Source: Citrus sinensis (taxonomy: Eukaryota > Streptophyta > Magnoliopsida > Sapindales > Rutaceae). Taken from it: a stretch of 64,000 nucleotides of DNA. A program made the translations under genes and the position numbers. The stretch is from assembly GCF_022201045.2 (NCBI RefSeq), contig NC_068557.1:7750001-7814000 (forward strand), written 5' to 3'. This document shows, piece by piece, positions 23,381 through 35,955 of this stretch (its first letter is position 1; each line of letters starts with the position of its first letter). Below the pieces are notes generated by a model. The model had not been told where the DNA came from and made no database searches. It worked only from the letters and a program-made list of their open reading frames with translations.

Positions 23381-25197
23381 CTTTGAGGCCAACAAACAAA
23401 GAAAATAAAAGAAAAATACCACTTAGGAGTGACTCACTGAGTCAGGACGATTCTATGTTAATTTTTATCTTTTTTTTTTCGGAGAAAACCCAAAAGAGAA
23501 AGAGAAACTTCCCATACACACTATCAATTGGCTAATTATGAAACTTAAAACTAGTGTATTTTGACTTAATATTTTTGAAATTTAAAACTATGAGATGGAC
23601 AATTAAATCAATCAATTCATTTCAAGTTCATAACACATATAACAAACTAAGAAATAGGTCAAACATACGACATATTTGTAAGTCTAGAAGGAGCTTTAAA
23701 TTTTTAAATAGACGAAATATAATATGTTCAAATAAATTTTAAAATCAAATGGCCTCCTGAGCCTATGCTAGGTCCAGTCGTGTTTGCCATGATTTACAAT
23801 GTTGTTCATGCGGCCTATCGTTTTATTAAATGCCTTGTTGGGGTAGCTTTGGAAGCTTTTTTAAGAGGGTTGATCATTTGAAGACAATAAAACCGAATTC
23901 TATTTGGTAATACAATTTTAGATGGATATCCAACATCTAATGGATATCCAACATCTAACTCATTTACTCGATTTTTGGGTTAAAAAAAATACGAAAAGAT
24001 CTTCAATAAAAACATTTATTCTGAAATATACCCTTACAACAAAATTATAAAATAAATATTTTAATTTTAAAAATTTATAAAAAATTCAACAGTGGCACTG
24101 TCTAATCGCTGGCAGCAGTCTTCCAACAACAATGATGGTGAAAATGGTTGTATGGTAACAAATTTAGTATTGTCAGACTCATCATCTCATGATCTATGCA
24201 ATGTGTTGGATCAAGACATGCAAATAAACCAATCTCAATCCCCCAAGACCCACTCGACTTTAGCTTTAATCAAAGAACAAATCAAGATCAACCAATGCTA
24301 CGTAGAACAATCTTAGCAAGAACCACAAAATATCAAGGAAAGTAAAAACAGAGGAACAATCAACACCAATGAGTTAAGTGGTTCAGCCACTAAGTGACCT
24401 ACATCCACTGTGAAAGAGAGGAAAAAATCTTTACTAATTCGGTGTTTACAAGATACAAGATATTTAAGAAGCTATCACCCTCTTAATCGACTCAATAATG
24501 AAGCAAGGACAGCTTATGTACATGCCTGAATTGCCCTAGCAACCACCCCCAGAAACCAGCTCACCAGACTTGGGTTTGTTGCTAACAAAACCCAGAAATT
24601 TCCCGCTGATCTTAACAGCATTAACAGCCTTTTAAACTGGTTTCAGCACACGTGTAAAAGCTTCACTCAAAACGCAGCCTTCTTCAGTCGTTTTAGGATA
24701 AGTAAAGCATGTGCAATATCACGTGCTCAACTTACTTATTCGGCTGATCCACCAGGCTCGTCATACGCCTCACTAGTGTCACAAAACCGACATATCATCC
24801 AGTTCAGAATATCTAAACTGACATGTCGTATCCAACTACAACTTCAGATTTGCGGTTCACTTCTTCAACACAATGGTACTAATTTCGTCAACAAAAATGA
24901 AACATTGATGGTGCAAATGCCATCCAAAGGGTAGCAGAAACTTCTCATTGGCGTCAAATTACAGTGTTGTGATTTGCAATTACAGTGTTGTGATGTGCAT
25001 TGTCACGACTATCAAACTCATCAGATGCTACTGACATTGATTCAGTTGGTAGTGCACTTTACCGCACTTTCAATCAATAGTCGACTCAAGTTACTACCAC
25101 CATTTTTTAAACATTTTTCTTATATAAACCTCATATACCATTCCATAAGGTTTTAAGCAGTGTCATGGGAGTTGCTGTGCCATTTTCTTGATGATTG
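23381..25197. other. Intergenic DNA between LINE and TT12 duplicate
   Basis: No gene was recognised. A tandem copy GATATCCAACATCTAA occurs twice near 23920-23960. A segment at about 24340-24570 (GTGGTTCAGCCACTAAGTG and onward) has the style of plant retrotransposon LTR text, but termini were not found. A 74-residue frame at 24092-24316 has no visible domain. The missing exons 1-2 of the TT12 duplicate were looked for here and not found. Confidence 0.45.
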
Positions 25198-26329
25198 ATC
25201 TTACATATTAATTTATTTGTTCATTGATTTTTTGGAGATTTGGTACAATCAAGGACTGGCACTTGTATCAGGACTCCTTCCTAATCCGACAATCTCACTA
25301 GACGCCATCACCATTTGGTATCTTCATCCATCCCTTATTCTTCTTCAACTTACATTTTAGAGATAGCAAACTTTTGATACTTTCATAGTGGTGCTTCATT
25401 AATTTCAGCATGAATTACCTCAACTGGGACATAAATGCTAAGTTGGGCTTATCTGCAGCAGCCAGGTTGGTTATGCTGCAAATATAGATATTCCAGTAGT
25501 TTGGTTTCCATCTAAAAGCGTGATGTTATTATTTTTTTCAATCTGATTGCAGTGTTCGGGTGAGTAATGAACTAGGAGCAGCTCATCCAAGAGTTGCAAA
25601 ATTTTCAGTATTTGTAGTGAATGCGAATGGCATCTTCATCAGTGCAGTCTTCAGTGCAATTGTTTTGATCTTCCGAGCTGATTTAAGTAAACTCTTCACA
25701 AGTGATTCTGAGGTTGTCCAAGCTGCTTCCGATTTGACACCTCTGCTTGCCATCTCTGTTTTCCTCAATGGCATTCAACCTATATTTTCAGGTAATGTAA
25801 TATAAAATGATGATGGCATTGCGCCTCATCTTGCCATTGGTTTAAGCTTTTTCTTCCTTGTCTAATTTGCAGGTGTGGCTATTGGGAGTGGATGGCAAGC
25901 TATAGTTGCTTATGTTAATTTAGCCTGTTACTATATAATTGGTCTCCCAATTGCATATGTACTTTGCTTCAAAACAAACATAGGAGTAGTAGTAAGTTGA
26001 AGACCTTCATTTCTTGTTACATTTTTTTTTTATGTGAATTGGATTTAAATTATTGGTCATTGATCATGAAACTGGATGCTTATTGGTCTAATTTTTAGGG
26101 AATTTGGTGGGGAATGATTACTGGGGTTGTCTTACAAACAATAACTCTAATTATTCTCACTGCCAGAACAAATTGGAATGCTGAGGTAACATCTTGGTTT
26201 TATGAATTATGTTACGTAATTATCAGCAATTTATCACAATTGTTACTGCATTTGTAGGTTGAAAAAGCCGCCGACAGCTTAAAGAAGTCTTCCAGTGAGG
26301 AGACAATAGACTTGATGGCTGTAACATAA
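25198..26329 (+). pseudogene. Truncated duplicate of TT12 (exons 3-8 only)
   Basis: Segments at 25231-25317, 25409-25465, 25553-25791, 25873-25991, 26099-26185 and 26258-26329 match TT12 exons 3 to 8. The first five have identical lengths (87, 57, 239, 119, 87) and the last is 72 against 69. Introns are also similar, so this is a genomic duplication, not a retrocopy. All six frames are open and encode the C-terminal MatE half, including [28 protein letters not shown] and [17 protein letters not shown]. Exons 1 and 2 (the N-terminal half) are absent. The acceptor before the first retained exon is lost: TT12 reads GATTTAG before TTTGGAG, this copy reads GATTT. Without a start or the first half a working carrier is unlikely; a chimeric or antisense role cannot be excluded. 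It is tail-to-tail with the PPR gene. Confidence 0.85.
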
Positions 26330-26837
26330 CTGTGCTAATCAGCTCCACATGGTATGTTATCAGAGCCCCTCCTTTTACGTATAAATGTGAACTTTGTACA
26401 ATAAAAGTGGGGGCCAAATAACAATTTTTTCCCTTTCCATTGTTCTTACATCAGTTGCAGGCTCCTAGCCAATTTCAGAATCTCAAATGAACCGAAAATT
26501 GGAGTTGAGAAACTAAATAGGAGCACTCTCGTCATCAACATGGTTTCACCGGACATCCTGCATTGAACAAAACGACCTATAAAGAAGTCCAATCATGTTT
26601 AAGAACCATTTCACATTCTGATATTGTTAAGAAAAACTTTATCAAAGCTTCAGAAAGTAAAGTTGATGGGTTCATCCATATGATGATCTACACATACAAT
26701 TCAAAATTGATTGATTTTACATGAAATTTGCCCCTTAAATGAGTACACATTTACATGAAGAGACTGACTAATCTAATTGAACCAACTTTTCGACGCGAAG
26801 TATCCTAACTGTATTGCAGAAAATGAAACACCCGAAC
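26330..26837. other. Convergent 3' flanks of TT12 duplicate and PPR gene
   Basis: About 500 bases between two convergent coding ends. It probably holds the 3' UTR of the PPR gene on the minus strand. No other feature seen. Confidence 0.5.
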
Positions 26838-29800
26838 TCACAAGTCAACTGTTTGTAGAGTATGTAGCCCTTCTTGACTTCGCTGATGATCACCATTAAA
26901 AAATATCAGTTCATCTTCCTTTCCAGAACAAGCAATGGTCTCTTCTGCATCATCTTCATTGTCATCACCATCACCATCACGGTAGATATTATCATCACCG
27001 TCCTCATCATTGTCATCGTCATCGTCATCGTCATCGTCATCATCTTCCTCATCAACAGACATAGATAATCCATTAATCCCTGGCTCATTGTTCGGGTGAT
27101 TGAAATTTCCTAAAAGTTCATTAGCTTCATTTCGCTCATCTGCAGTTTTGGCTAAAGACAAGAGAATATTCTTTGCCTTCTGGTCAGGAGGGAAACCACA
27201 AGATTCCATTTCCTTATACCAAACAACAGCGCTATCGAAATCCTTGTTCTTCCCATATGCATCCATAATTGTCGTGAAGATTGTTTGATTGGGTTTGATA
27301 CCATTCACTCGCATTTTGTCATATATCTCCATCATTTTTTCAAGATTATTTACCTTAGCATACCCTTTAATCAATGTTCCATAGGTTATCACATTGGGTA
27401 CAAATCCATCTTGTTTCAATCTCCTGAAGAACTTTTCAGCACCCTCCATGTCAGATGCATTCACATAAGCTGATAACATAGTTGTATATGAGCAAATATC
27501 TGGAGAGCATCTGCAGAAAAAATAAAAGGAAAGATTGCACTGTGTTGGGACTTGATCCATTATCGGAATAATCAACTGCAAAGAACAAGATAAAAGTCTA
27601 ACTTTGAACTCCACCCTCCTTAATGGCAAAAGTTAGTCAATTGAACAAGAGAAAAAAAGTTGAAGAATCTTACTGATTAGATGGTAATTAGTTCAAAATT
27701 TTATGGGTACAATAGTTCGTTTTAATGATCTTAGTAGTTCATGAGGATCTTTCCCTAAAAGAGTCCATGACTGAAGGTTATTGAGTAAATGAAATAAAAA
27801 TAATAAGCCTCAACTTGCTGTGAATTTTAAGATATTTTACCTGTCCCTTCTCATGCACTTGAACACAGTCCGAGCCTGATCCACCATTCCAGAAATTGCA
27901 AATGCATCAAGCAAAATGTTATAAGCTTTGTGGGTTGGTCTGACAAAGAGACAAAATGAAACAATATTTGAGCTTCCAATGGCGAAAGTACGGAGGCAAA
28001 TTTAATGAAAAGAATATATAAGTAGTTAGATTTTTGTGGTATGGTAGGAGGTCAAACTTTAAATCACAGACCCAGGAAATCAAAAGTACTGTACTACCCA
28101 TCTAAGGCATGATGACTTCAGAGAAGGCTGCGAATATTAGGTGAAGTTTGTAATGGAGCCATGGTTGGTTAAGAGTGAAGTACATAGTACAATAGCAATA
28201 AGATGCGTTTTGGTAGGCCTCCCACCAACTAGATACTCTCTGTCCAATGCACAAGTAGTGTGGGGGCATCTAGGAGACAAATGACTAAATCACAAAAACT
28301 TTTAGAGATTAACTTGACTAGGTTTCAGAGAAAATAAAACAAACATATACAGCTAGAAAGCTTGATTATATTTTGAGCGGTAGCTTCTTTTGTTTTAATG
28401 TATAGATTTTTCTTTCTGCATCAGATATCCCGTTTGTCATGCCAGCACTCTTTTTGGCTAAAACTTTTTATACATCATGTGCTTCTCATCTCCAATTGAG
28501 GGTTTTGTTGCCAAGAAATACTTTTTTGGTTTAACATCTGTGTGCTTTTGTGTTTGAAGAATCCCCTCTGACCAATCTAGTTTTCTTCAAGTACAGTTGC
28601 CTTGCTTGACTCCATGGGTTCCCCCTATCACAATAGCAATAATTTCAGTTCCTGCATACCTGACACCAGCGTCCAGCATTTCTTCAAAAACAGCTAGAGC
28701 TTCTTCCTCCCTTCTAGCTTTCCCATAAGCATTAATGAGTAAGGCATAGCTCACCACATCAGGTTGAAGACCAGCTCTTTGCATCTGAAAGGGGGTGATC
28801 ATTAAAGATCAGATAAATATCTACTAAGTTATTAAACCCAAAAAAGTAGAAAGAGAGGGTAAGAATAAATATTTGGGAAGATTAAGTAAAGTACTCACAT
28901 ACCCCTTGGCAATGGACATACAGTCTGACATGAGCAGTATGATAAATTTTTATCTCAAGCTTTTAGTCATTTTGGTATTGATGAAATATATAGACTTGCC
29001 GACCAGAAAGTAATAAGAGTTCTCCTAACTAGAGTATGTGGGTCAGCGATGCTGTGTGCGAGTATGCGGGTCAGCGCACGCACACACATGTGTAGAGAAT
29101 AGATAGTGCATAACCTAGTAGTTACTATGCATGGACAATGTTGTGAGCCTGTGCATATTTAGATATGTCAGTATACTTTTCTATCTACCTCCTTAAGATC
29201 TCGTACATATTTTTGCAAGGACCGCATGTAACAAGCATGGTACAATGTTGCCAGCTAATGTCTATTTAGACATGTCAGAATCCATTCATTGCCAACTTCT
29301 TCAGGTAATGTAAAATTTTATCTATTACCAATTTAAACTTTTCACCTGGGTGGGTGAACCAAGGAGAGAGAGGGGGAAAAAAAAGACATACTCTATAAAT
29401 CCCGTCTTTGAAGATTATTAATAATTTTTCTATGGTTAGAGTGGCAAATGGCAGCTAATCAAGAACATGTCAGGTCAGTTCCAGTAAGGTCTTAGCCCCA
29501 GATCTAATCATCTGGTGAAGACTGTCAATGACCATATATACTTCAAGCCAATCCCAAAATATGAAGGAAAAGAAAAGATCACATAAAACTTGAAGTTTTA
29601 CCTGGTCATAGATCTTTGAAACCTCCTTGTAATTAGTTTCAAATGACATAAGACTATTATAAGTGACTGTAGATTGCTGAACACCTCGCTCAGCCATCAA
29701 TGCAAATAGTTTACGAGCCTTTTCATAACCCCCAGCTTTCTTATACATATAGATCATCATGTGGAACATTTTCTGGTCTGGCTTCAGTGGTGATTTTTCC

Positions 29801-31335
29801 TCATCCAAGAGTGTCATGAAAACTTCTTCAGCTTCCTTAAACTTGTTAGCCTGCAGTAGTGCCAATATTGCACAATGGAAACTTAGTTTTATAGGCATGA
29901 ATTTCGGAATGTCTAGTCAATTCGAAGAAAAATGGATGCAAGTCTTACTTTTGGGCAATAATCATTCCCGATGGTCTTAAACATATCCTTTTGGTAATAT
30001 TTGCTAATTGGCACAAGAAAATCATGTTCAGGTTTTGCGAACATCTGAATTATTAGAGTACCCATCACATAATTGGTTAATTTGTAGGTTCAATTTTCAC
30101 TGGAGGTATGTGAAGTCTGTCTCAGCTATGATTCCAAAACCAACTTGATGTAGTAAAACCAAGATTTCTTGGTTCCTTAATTCTTCCCATTATATGCTTT
30201 ATGTACCTAATTATATCTATGTAATGGAAACCCAGGACAAGACCTCTTTTTGATTTATTTCAATTATTTACAAATTATTAGAAGGCATCACGTAAATTTC
30301 TTCTCTTGTACACAATCTACTTATTAAGATATTTCATACGACAAAGGTGAAAAGAAACACTTTGACAGAGCTGATTACCTCAACAAATAATTTGAGTATA
30401 ATTTGATATGTTAAAGCAGAAGGTCGGGGGCCAGATGACTGCATTCTTCGAAATATAGCCTCAGCATTTTTGTATCGGCCTCCTCTTCCATACGCTTCCA
30501 TAAGAGCAGTATGAGACACAACACTTGGCGCATAACCCTTCTTGTTCATAAAACTTAAAACCTTCTCAGCCTTGTTGAAGTCCCCCTGCTTTCCATATGC
30601 TGTAATAAGCATCAAGAAATCCATTTCATTGAAGTCCCACCAACTCTGAATCCGAAGCCATTCGAGTACCTAGAAACGAAGGAACTTAATCAACATGCTA
30701 TCTCTTACAGGCATCCACGAAAATATTAAAGATTAAGATTGACAAATATTTTAAATTACCTCACTAACAACATTCCACTTCTTTAGCTGCTTTAATCTAA
30801 CCAAAGTGCCCAAAACAAGATCTTTTGGAAGAGGCTGGCCTCTGGTTCTTTCACTTCTGAGCACCGCAACAGCAGAACCTACTTCTTCAATTTGATTCAT
30901 CAGTCTCCTCCAATTCTTCTTCCCAGCTTCATCAGCGGCATCTTTGAACACTTCCACTTTCCTCCTCTTCTGCATAAACTTTCTCGGTGCTAACATGCCC
31001 ATGCAAATTACCCCAACTCTCCGGTGAACTTTAAAATTGGCATCAAGTGGACTAACCGGTACATTCTGCTGGCTAAAACATTAATTGCAAAAGTAAAGGC
31101 GCTATCTTGCTAGCATTTTAAAATCAATTGTAAAAATGATAAAACCCCACACGATTTCTTGCTTCTTTTGAGTGAAAAATTGAACTTTAATTTTGTTTTC
31201 AATGATCCTTGGGGAGGGTTTAGTAAGGGTTTATCACAAAAGATTACAAAAGAAAATGAAAAAAGTTAAAAGAACAAACCTGAAATTAATTGAAGAAGGT
31301 GAAATGAATGGCTTGAGGAACAGAGTTTGAGGCAT
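26838..31335 (-). CDS. Pentatricopeptide repeat protein, At3g59040-like
   Basis: PPR proteins bind organelle RNA in a sequence-specific way; this member belongs with Arabidopsis At3g59040 (PPR287, chloroplast). Exons on the minus strand: 31335-31280, 31072-30760, 30669-30379, 29850-29602, 28784-28660, 27939-27841, 27510-26838; GT-AG borders, 601 codons plus stop. The first exon (MPQTLFLKPFISPSS) looks like the start of a transit peptide. The conserved N-terminal region includes KNWRRLMNQIEEVGS and KKWNVVSEVLEWLR. About eight to nine P-type repeats follow, for example MLITAYGKQGDFNKAEKVL, ALMEAYGRGGRYKNAEAIF and TLIKGYAKVNNLEKMMEIY. After the repeats comes an aspartate/glutamate-rich tail encoded by a GAT-rich microsatellite. 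No RNA-editing E or DYW domain is seen. The gene lies downstream of and antiparallel to TT12, as in Arabidopsis. Confidence 0.92.
27005..27050 (-). repeat. Coding microsatellite (GATGAC)n, aspartate run
   Basis: On the plus strand CATCGT units are repeated in tandem. On the minus strand they encode a run of about eleven aspartates in the C-terminal tail of the PPR protein. Repeat number is likely polymorphic. Confidence 0.75.
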
Positions 31336-32555
31336 TGAGCTCTTATGATGCTAAAACTAAGCTTTGAATTTTTTAAGCTTCGTTATTCTGTTACTCATTT
31401 CATCGCAGAACCAGTTTTGAGATATTTCGGGTTCTATAAGTTATCTTATCCTATTAGTTTGGACCGACTGGTCTGTAAAATCATAGGTGAACCGGACGGT
31501 CCGAAACTGTTTTCAGGTCTCCCTCTTTTTTTTTGTAAAAAAAAAAAATGTTAAAAAGGATCGTTAACGATTGACGCTCGAGGGGCAAAAATTACATCAT
31601 GAATCCACTACTCAATTTTTTTTTTTTTAAAAAAAAACTGATAATAGAGATTTATTTAATAAAATATAATAAATTAGTAATTTTACGCTATTATTGAACT
31701 AGATAATTAACTACTAAAAATATAAAAATAAAAAGGTCAACGTTTTTATTGTCTTAACGTGTTGATTATACTCACTATTGAATATTTGAATTCATGCAAA
31801 ATGTAATTTATTGAGCCAATCACAGCGTAAAACTTACATAAGAAATTTTATGCGTTGCACCAGAGTTTATGATTGATTGAGAGGCGCAATGATAATTTAA
31901 CGCGAGTTGCCCGAAATTTTCCAAATTTTTAACATTTTAAAATTTTGATTCGTCCTCACAAACCACATCAATAAGATCTTCTGTTTACAGTTCCATCTGT
32001 TACCAACATGACTGAAAAAATAATTGAATAAATAGCACAAATGAGGGAAAAAAAAAATTAAAAAACTAACAAAGAGGGGGAAAAGAATATGTTACTATAA
32101 TTTAGCAACAATTGCTTTCTTAAACAAAAAAAATTTACACAGCCGGCAATGATTGCAGATTAACCCATACATTGCTTACAAATCTCTAGTACTACTATTC
32201 ATCCTACAATTGGATTGAGCAACTAAAATTTACCTCTTCTTTCTCTGTTCTTGTTTCCCTACATCAACTTCAGTGACTGAGTCCCTCATTTTCGCCGAGA
32301 CCTTGATTACGGCGAGGTGTCTTAAATAATGAACTGGGAAAATACCCATAATCACCAATGGAACAAATCCACGAAACAATCCTTGAGCACTGGACTTCTC
32401 AAGTCGTGCATTGAAGACATGTTACACAAAGGTGAAGATTTGACTGCAAAAGCGATAAGGGAGAGTTAGAATGAACGCATAGATTTTAAAAGAAAAGAGA
32501 TTATCAAATGGTAAAAGTAAAACAAAAGGCGAAACCTTTGATATATTGGAGCCAG
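31336..32555. other. Intergenic DNA: PPR promoter side and NPG1 3' flank
   Basis: The left part is the upstream region of the minus-strand PPR gene and the right part (from about 32100) is probably NPG1 3' UTR. There is a run of T and A near 31617-31637. No separate gene was recognised; the 69-residue frame at 31345-31554 has no visible family. Confidence 0.5.
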
Positions 32556-35500
32556 TCAAGCAATAGAACTGAAGCTTTCAATTGGATCAGATTCTTCAAG
32601 CATGGAGGCTGCCTGGAAGCAGTCTGCGGCATCAGCTATTCGTCCATCGTCTTTATGAACCAACCCCAAGTAATACCAAGCCTTACGATTGGTAGGTTCT
32701 ATCCTTAATGCATCTGACAGTAAGCTTCTTGCAACAGGCAATGCCTTTGGGCCCAACTTTGAGAACAAAGAGCCGACCAGTACTTTGCAGGGCACATAAG
32801 ATGGTTCGATTAAAAGAGCATTGATATAAGCACGCAGAGCTTCATGTGTTTGCCCACATCCTTCATGCATAACACCTGGGAGAATTAAACAAGAAGATGA
32901 CAAGTTTTATATTAAATTGACATTATCTATGCAAAATTGTGTACCCACCAGTTGACATTACATAAACATACAAATCCTCTAATTCATTGAAACTGCGTGG
33001 AAGCAGAGTGAAATACGTTGAGTTACTGCCATTGTCCTCTTTTCAAGCAGATGGCAGTAAAAAATTTGGAGACATTTTTATCAGTTGACAGGAAGATCCA
33101 AAAAAAAAGAAAATGTTTTCAAGAACCGTGCTATTGAAGTCACTTTCCAAGCATGTAGAAAATGAAGGTTCAGATTTGATATTCATATGTTAAAATAAAG
33201 TTCCAGTTCTTGCCTTCTGTGTGCAGCATTTCAGCAGAGTAGGCTTTCAACTCTCTGGCTTTTCCCATACATATTGCAACATCCTTCCAATGTGAAAGGC
33301 CTGAATATAAATTTGCGAGACCATGCCAAACTTGAAATTCATTGACTTTATCATCCTCGATCTATCATAAGCTACAAAAGGTTAATAATGAATTTGGAAG
33401 CAACTGTCCTCAGAAGAAAAAGAAATTGAAAACTGATGATTACGGCATATGGAAATTGAAATAAACTAAAAGAGAGAAAGGAAGAGAATGGCTAGTACAA
33501 CTTGAAATAGAACTCAGGAACTACACATTTTAAATTGCTACTAGATCACTGCAATGTTGTAGAGCTTTTTGTCATTTTTTTCTCACATACTATAGATAAG
33601 TTAACTCGCAAATTCAAAAGGAGCAACCAAACCAACTCAGCCATTTCCACCAGCACCAATAATTCTTCCTAGATCTTGTAGGGTGATCGTGTAGTAGCAA
33701 ATTCATTTTTAACTTGAAACGTAAATAGTTGAAACAGCTGGATCGCGTAATTCAATCAAAACCGAAGACATCATATTCTTGTAATATCTCTAATTGTAGG
33801 CTTATATTCTTGTAATATCTCTAATTGTGGGCTTATAGCTAGATAATCATAGATAATCATATTCATAAAACTTTACAAGCTCCAATTACCATTGTGTTGC
33901 ACTACTTAGAAGCACTAAAAATTGCTTCAGGATACTCACTCCTGCAGCATTCCAAGATCATGAAATGATACAATATATGCACCATTTATGTTAATAATAC
34001 AAAACATACAGCATATACTTGCAATTTAAATATAAATGCGAACTAAAAGGACATTAATCTCTTTAAGATAAAGAAAATCATGTAAAATGATGGGGAGAAT
34101 CTAACCTGTGAAAGACATCTCAGAGGACCGAAAGATTTCCTTTGGGCCTGAACCAACGCCAGGAGGTAACGATAAGTTTCAATAGCATCCATAGGGAGTG
34201 CCTGTGCGATCTTCAGCTTTGCTTTCAGCCTAAGAATAGGTCCTTGCTCCCACTTTGTGGTCTCATCTAAAGCAGCATCAGTGACCACCTCAGCCTCTGA
34301 GAACCGCTGTTGAGCAGACAAAACTAGAGCAAGCAATTTCCAGCCTTTTAATACAGAGCCACCCGTCGCATCAATGTACTGCTTTGCATAACGCAAAGCA
34401 GTGCTTAAATTCCTTTGCTCTGCGTAGTGAACACCTAAATCGAAAAATAGATCTGCATTGTTATTTTCAAAAGTACTTGCTCCATCCAAAGACTTTAATG
34501 CTTCAGATTGCAGACGCGACCTTTCATAGTCGGAGGAAGAAACTTTGGCATGTCTTCCCAAACAAAGACCCAACATGCGTAGACCTACACCCTTCAAGTG
34601 CTCATCCTTCCCCTGAGCATTACTGAGAGCAGTCCTTGCATATTGTATCCCTTCAGCAGCAAGATGACAATCCTCACTGCAGATCTTGGCAGCTAACAGC
34701 AGTGCCATGAGGTCGTGAGGTCGTTCATGTTTATGTAGTGACTTCCTCAACAGATTCAAGGCAGCATCATTTTGTCCTATTGCACTGTAGCAAAGAGCTA
34801 ATGCATTCCAACGGTCAGAGCGAAGAAACACTCCAGGCATAATCTCCTCAAGTTGCTTAGCTAAAATAGAAGTTTGGCTGCACAAAGAGAGTGCATAAGT
34901 TAGGTGCTCCATCACAGCCGGATCCCATTTGATCTTACCAAGGTGGTATTTCTTCATCAGAATCAACAAAAGTAAAATGGCCTCTTCCAGATTATTTTTA
35001 GGCGCATAGGAACCCTCAACCTGAGAACCCAAACTGGGTGGACCAGCCTCCACCCCACTATGCAACAAAAACACAGCAAATCGTTTTTGAATCCTCGCAC
35101 AGCATTCATTATCAAGGTTCCATTGACTAAGCACAGCACGTCTGTAAGCAGCAAGCGCATCATGATCACAACCCACCTGCTTCCAGAGCTCCGGAAGTAG
35201 CTCCACCGCACGGCTAACTGTTTCTTGCAATCTATTATCCACTTGTGCATCAGGTATCCCCTGCTGGAATATCCTCTCCACTGCGTCAAGCACACTTTTA
35301 CATTCATTAGCAGCCTCTGCAAGCAAATTCCCAAAATGAGAACAGTGTAAACAACAAGGAAATATTGAGAAACTAAATTAAGTTACCTGTTAATCTTCCG
35401 AGCTTCTGCAGGGACTTAGCCTTCAAGTAAATAGCCTCAAGCACAAGGCTAGCAGCGTGCTGGGAGACTGAAACATGAGAATCACTGCGTGAACGACACT

Positions 35501-35955
35501 TTTTAGAAGCCGATTTTTCAGAAAACGAAGGTTGCAGCCGCTGTATTGCCGCATGAAGATCAATGCCATCAAACACACGAAGCGCTCCTTCTACATTTCC
35601 TCTTTGATACTCCAATCTTCCAAGCAGAGCTCTTGCTTCCTTTTAAATAATAATATTCCACAAACGATAAATCATACAGCCTAAAGAGATCTTTATTTTA
35701 CCGTACATTTGAAATAAAATGTGTCGTGTAATTAAATGTAAAAAATTAATCTTCTTTAATTTTTTTTAATTGAATTAAAAATAAACGAACCTCGAAATTG
35801 AGGGACAAGCCTTCGCGCAACGATGATTCGGCCTCTTGAATGTTGCCTTCGTCGAGTTTGGCCTCGACTTCAGCTGCTTTCATGCACGCGCCATTCACGC
35901 AGAGTTCTCTCGCGCTCCCGCCGTCGTCTCCTTCGTACTCCCCCGAATCAGCCAT
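32556..35955 (-). CDS. NPG1: Calmodulin-binding TPR protein, NPG1 type
   Basis: Homologue of NO POLLEN GERMINATION 1, a tetratricopeptide repeat, calmodulin-binding protein needed for pollen tube emergence in Arabidopsis. Exons on the minus strand: 35955-35791, 35639-35387, 35316-34106, 33361-33214, 32875-32556; 698 codons plus stop (NPG1 is about 700). Diagnostic stretches are EVEAKLDEGNIQEAESSLR near the N-terminus, EARALLGRLEYQRGNVEGAL, DAQVDNRLQETVSRAVELLP, LKGVGLRMLGLCLGRHAKV and RIADAADCFQAASMLEES near the C-terminus, which fit NPG1 better than NPGR1 or NPGR2. The intron between the last two exons (33213-32876) begins GC, not GT: the exon end AG is followed by GCAAGA, the usual context of GC-AG introns, and the acceptor CAG restores frame. 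Other introns are GT-AG. No stop or shift seen. Confidence 0.93.
33773..33834. repeat. 31-bp tandem duplication in NPG1 intron
   Basis: Two adjacent 31-base copies (33773-33803 and 33804-33834), beginning ATATTCTTGTAATATC, differ at one base. They lie in the third NPG1 intron. Likely a recent replication-slippage duplication. Confidence 0.8.

Noticed and set aside
24092-24316. 74-residue frame as the missing N-terminus of the TT12 duplicate
   Set aside because: It shows none of the TT12 exon 1 or 2 motifs, such as the region around FTGHLG or CGQAYGA.
24340-24570. LTR of another retrotransposon
   Set aside because: The text style is suggestive, but no TG...CA termini, target duplication or primer-binding site could be fixed.
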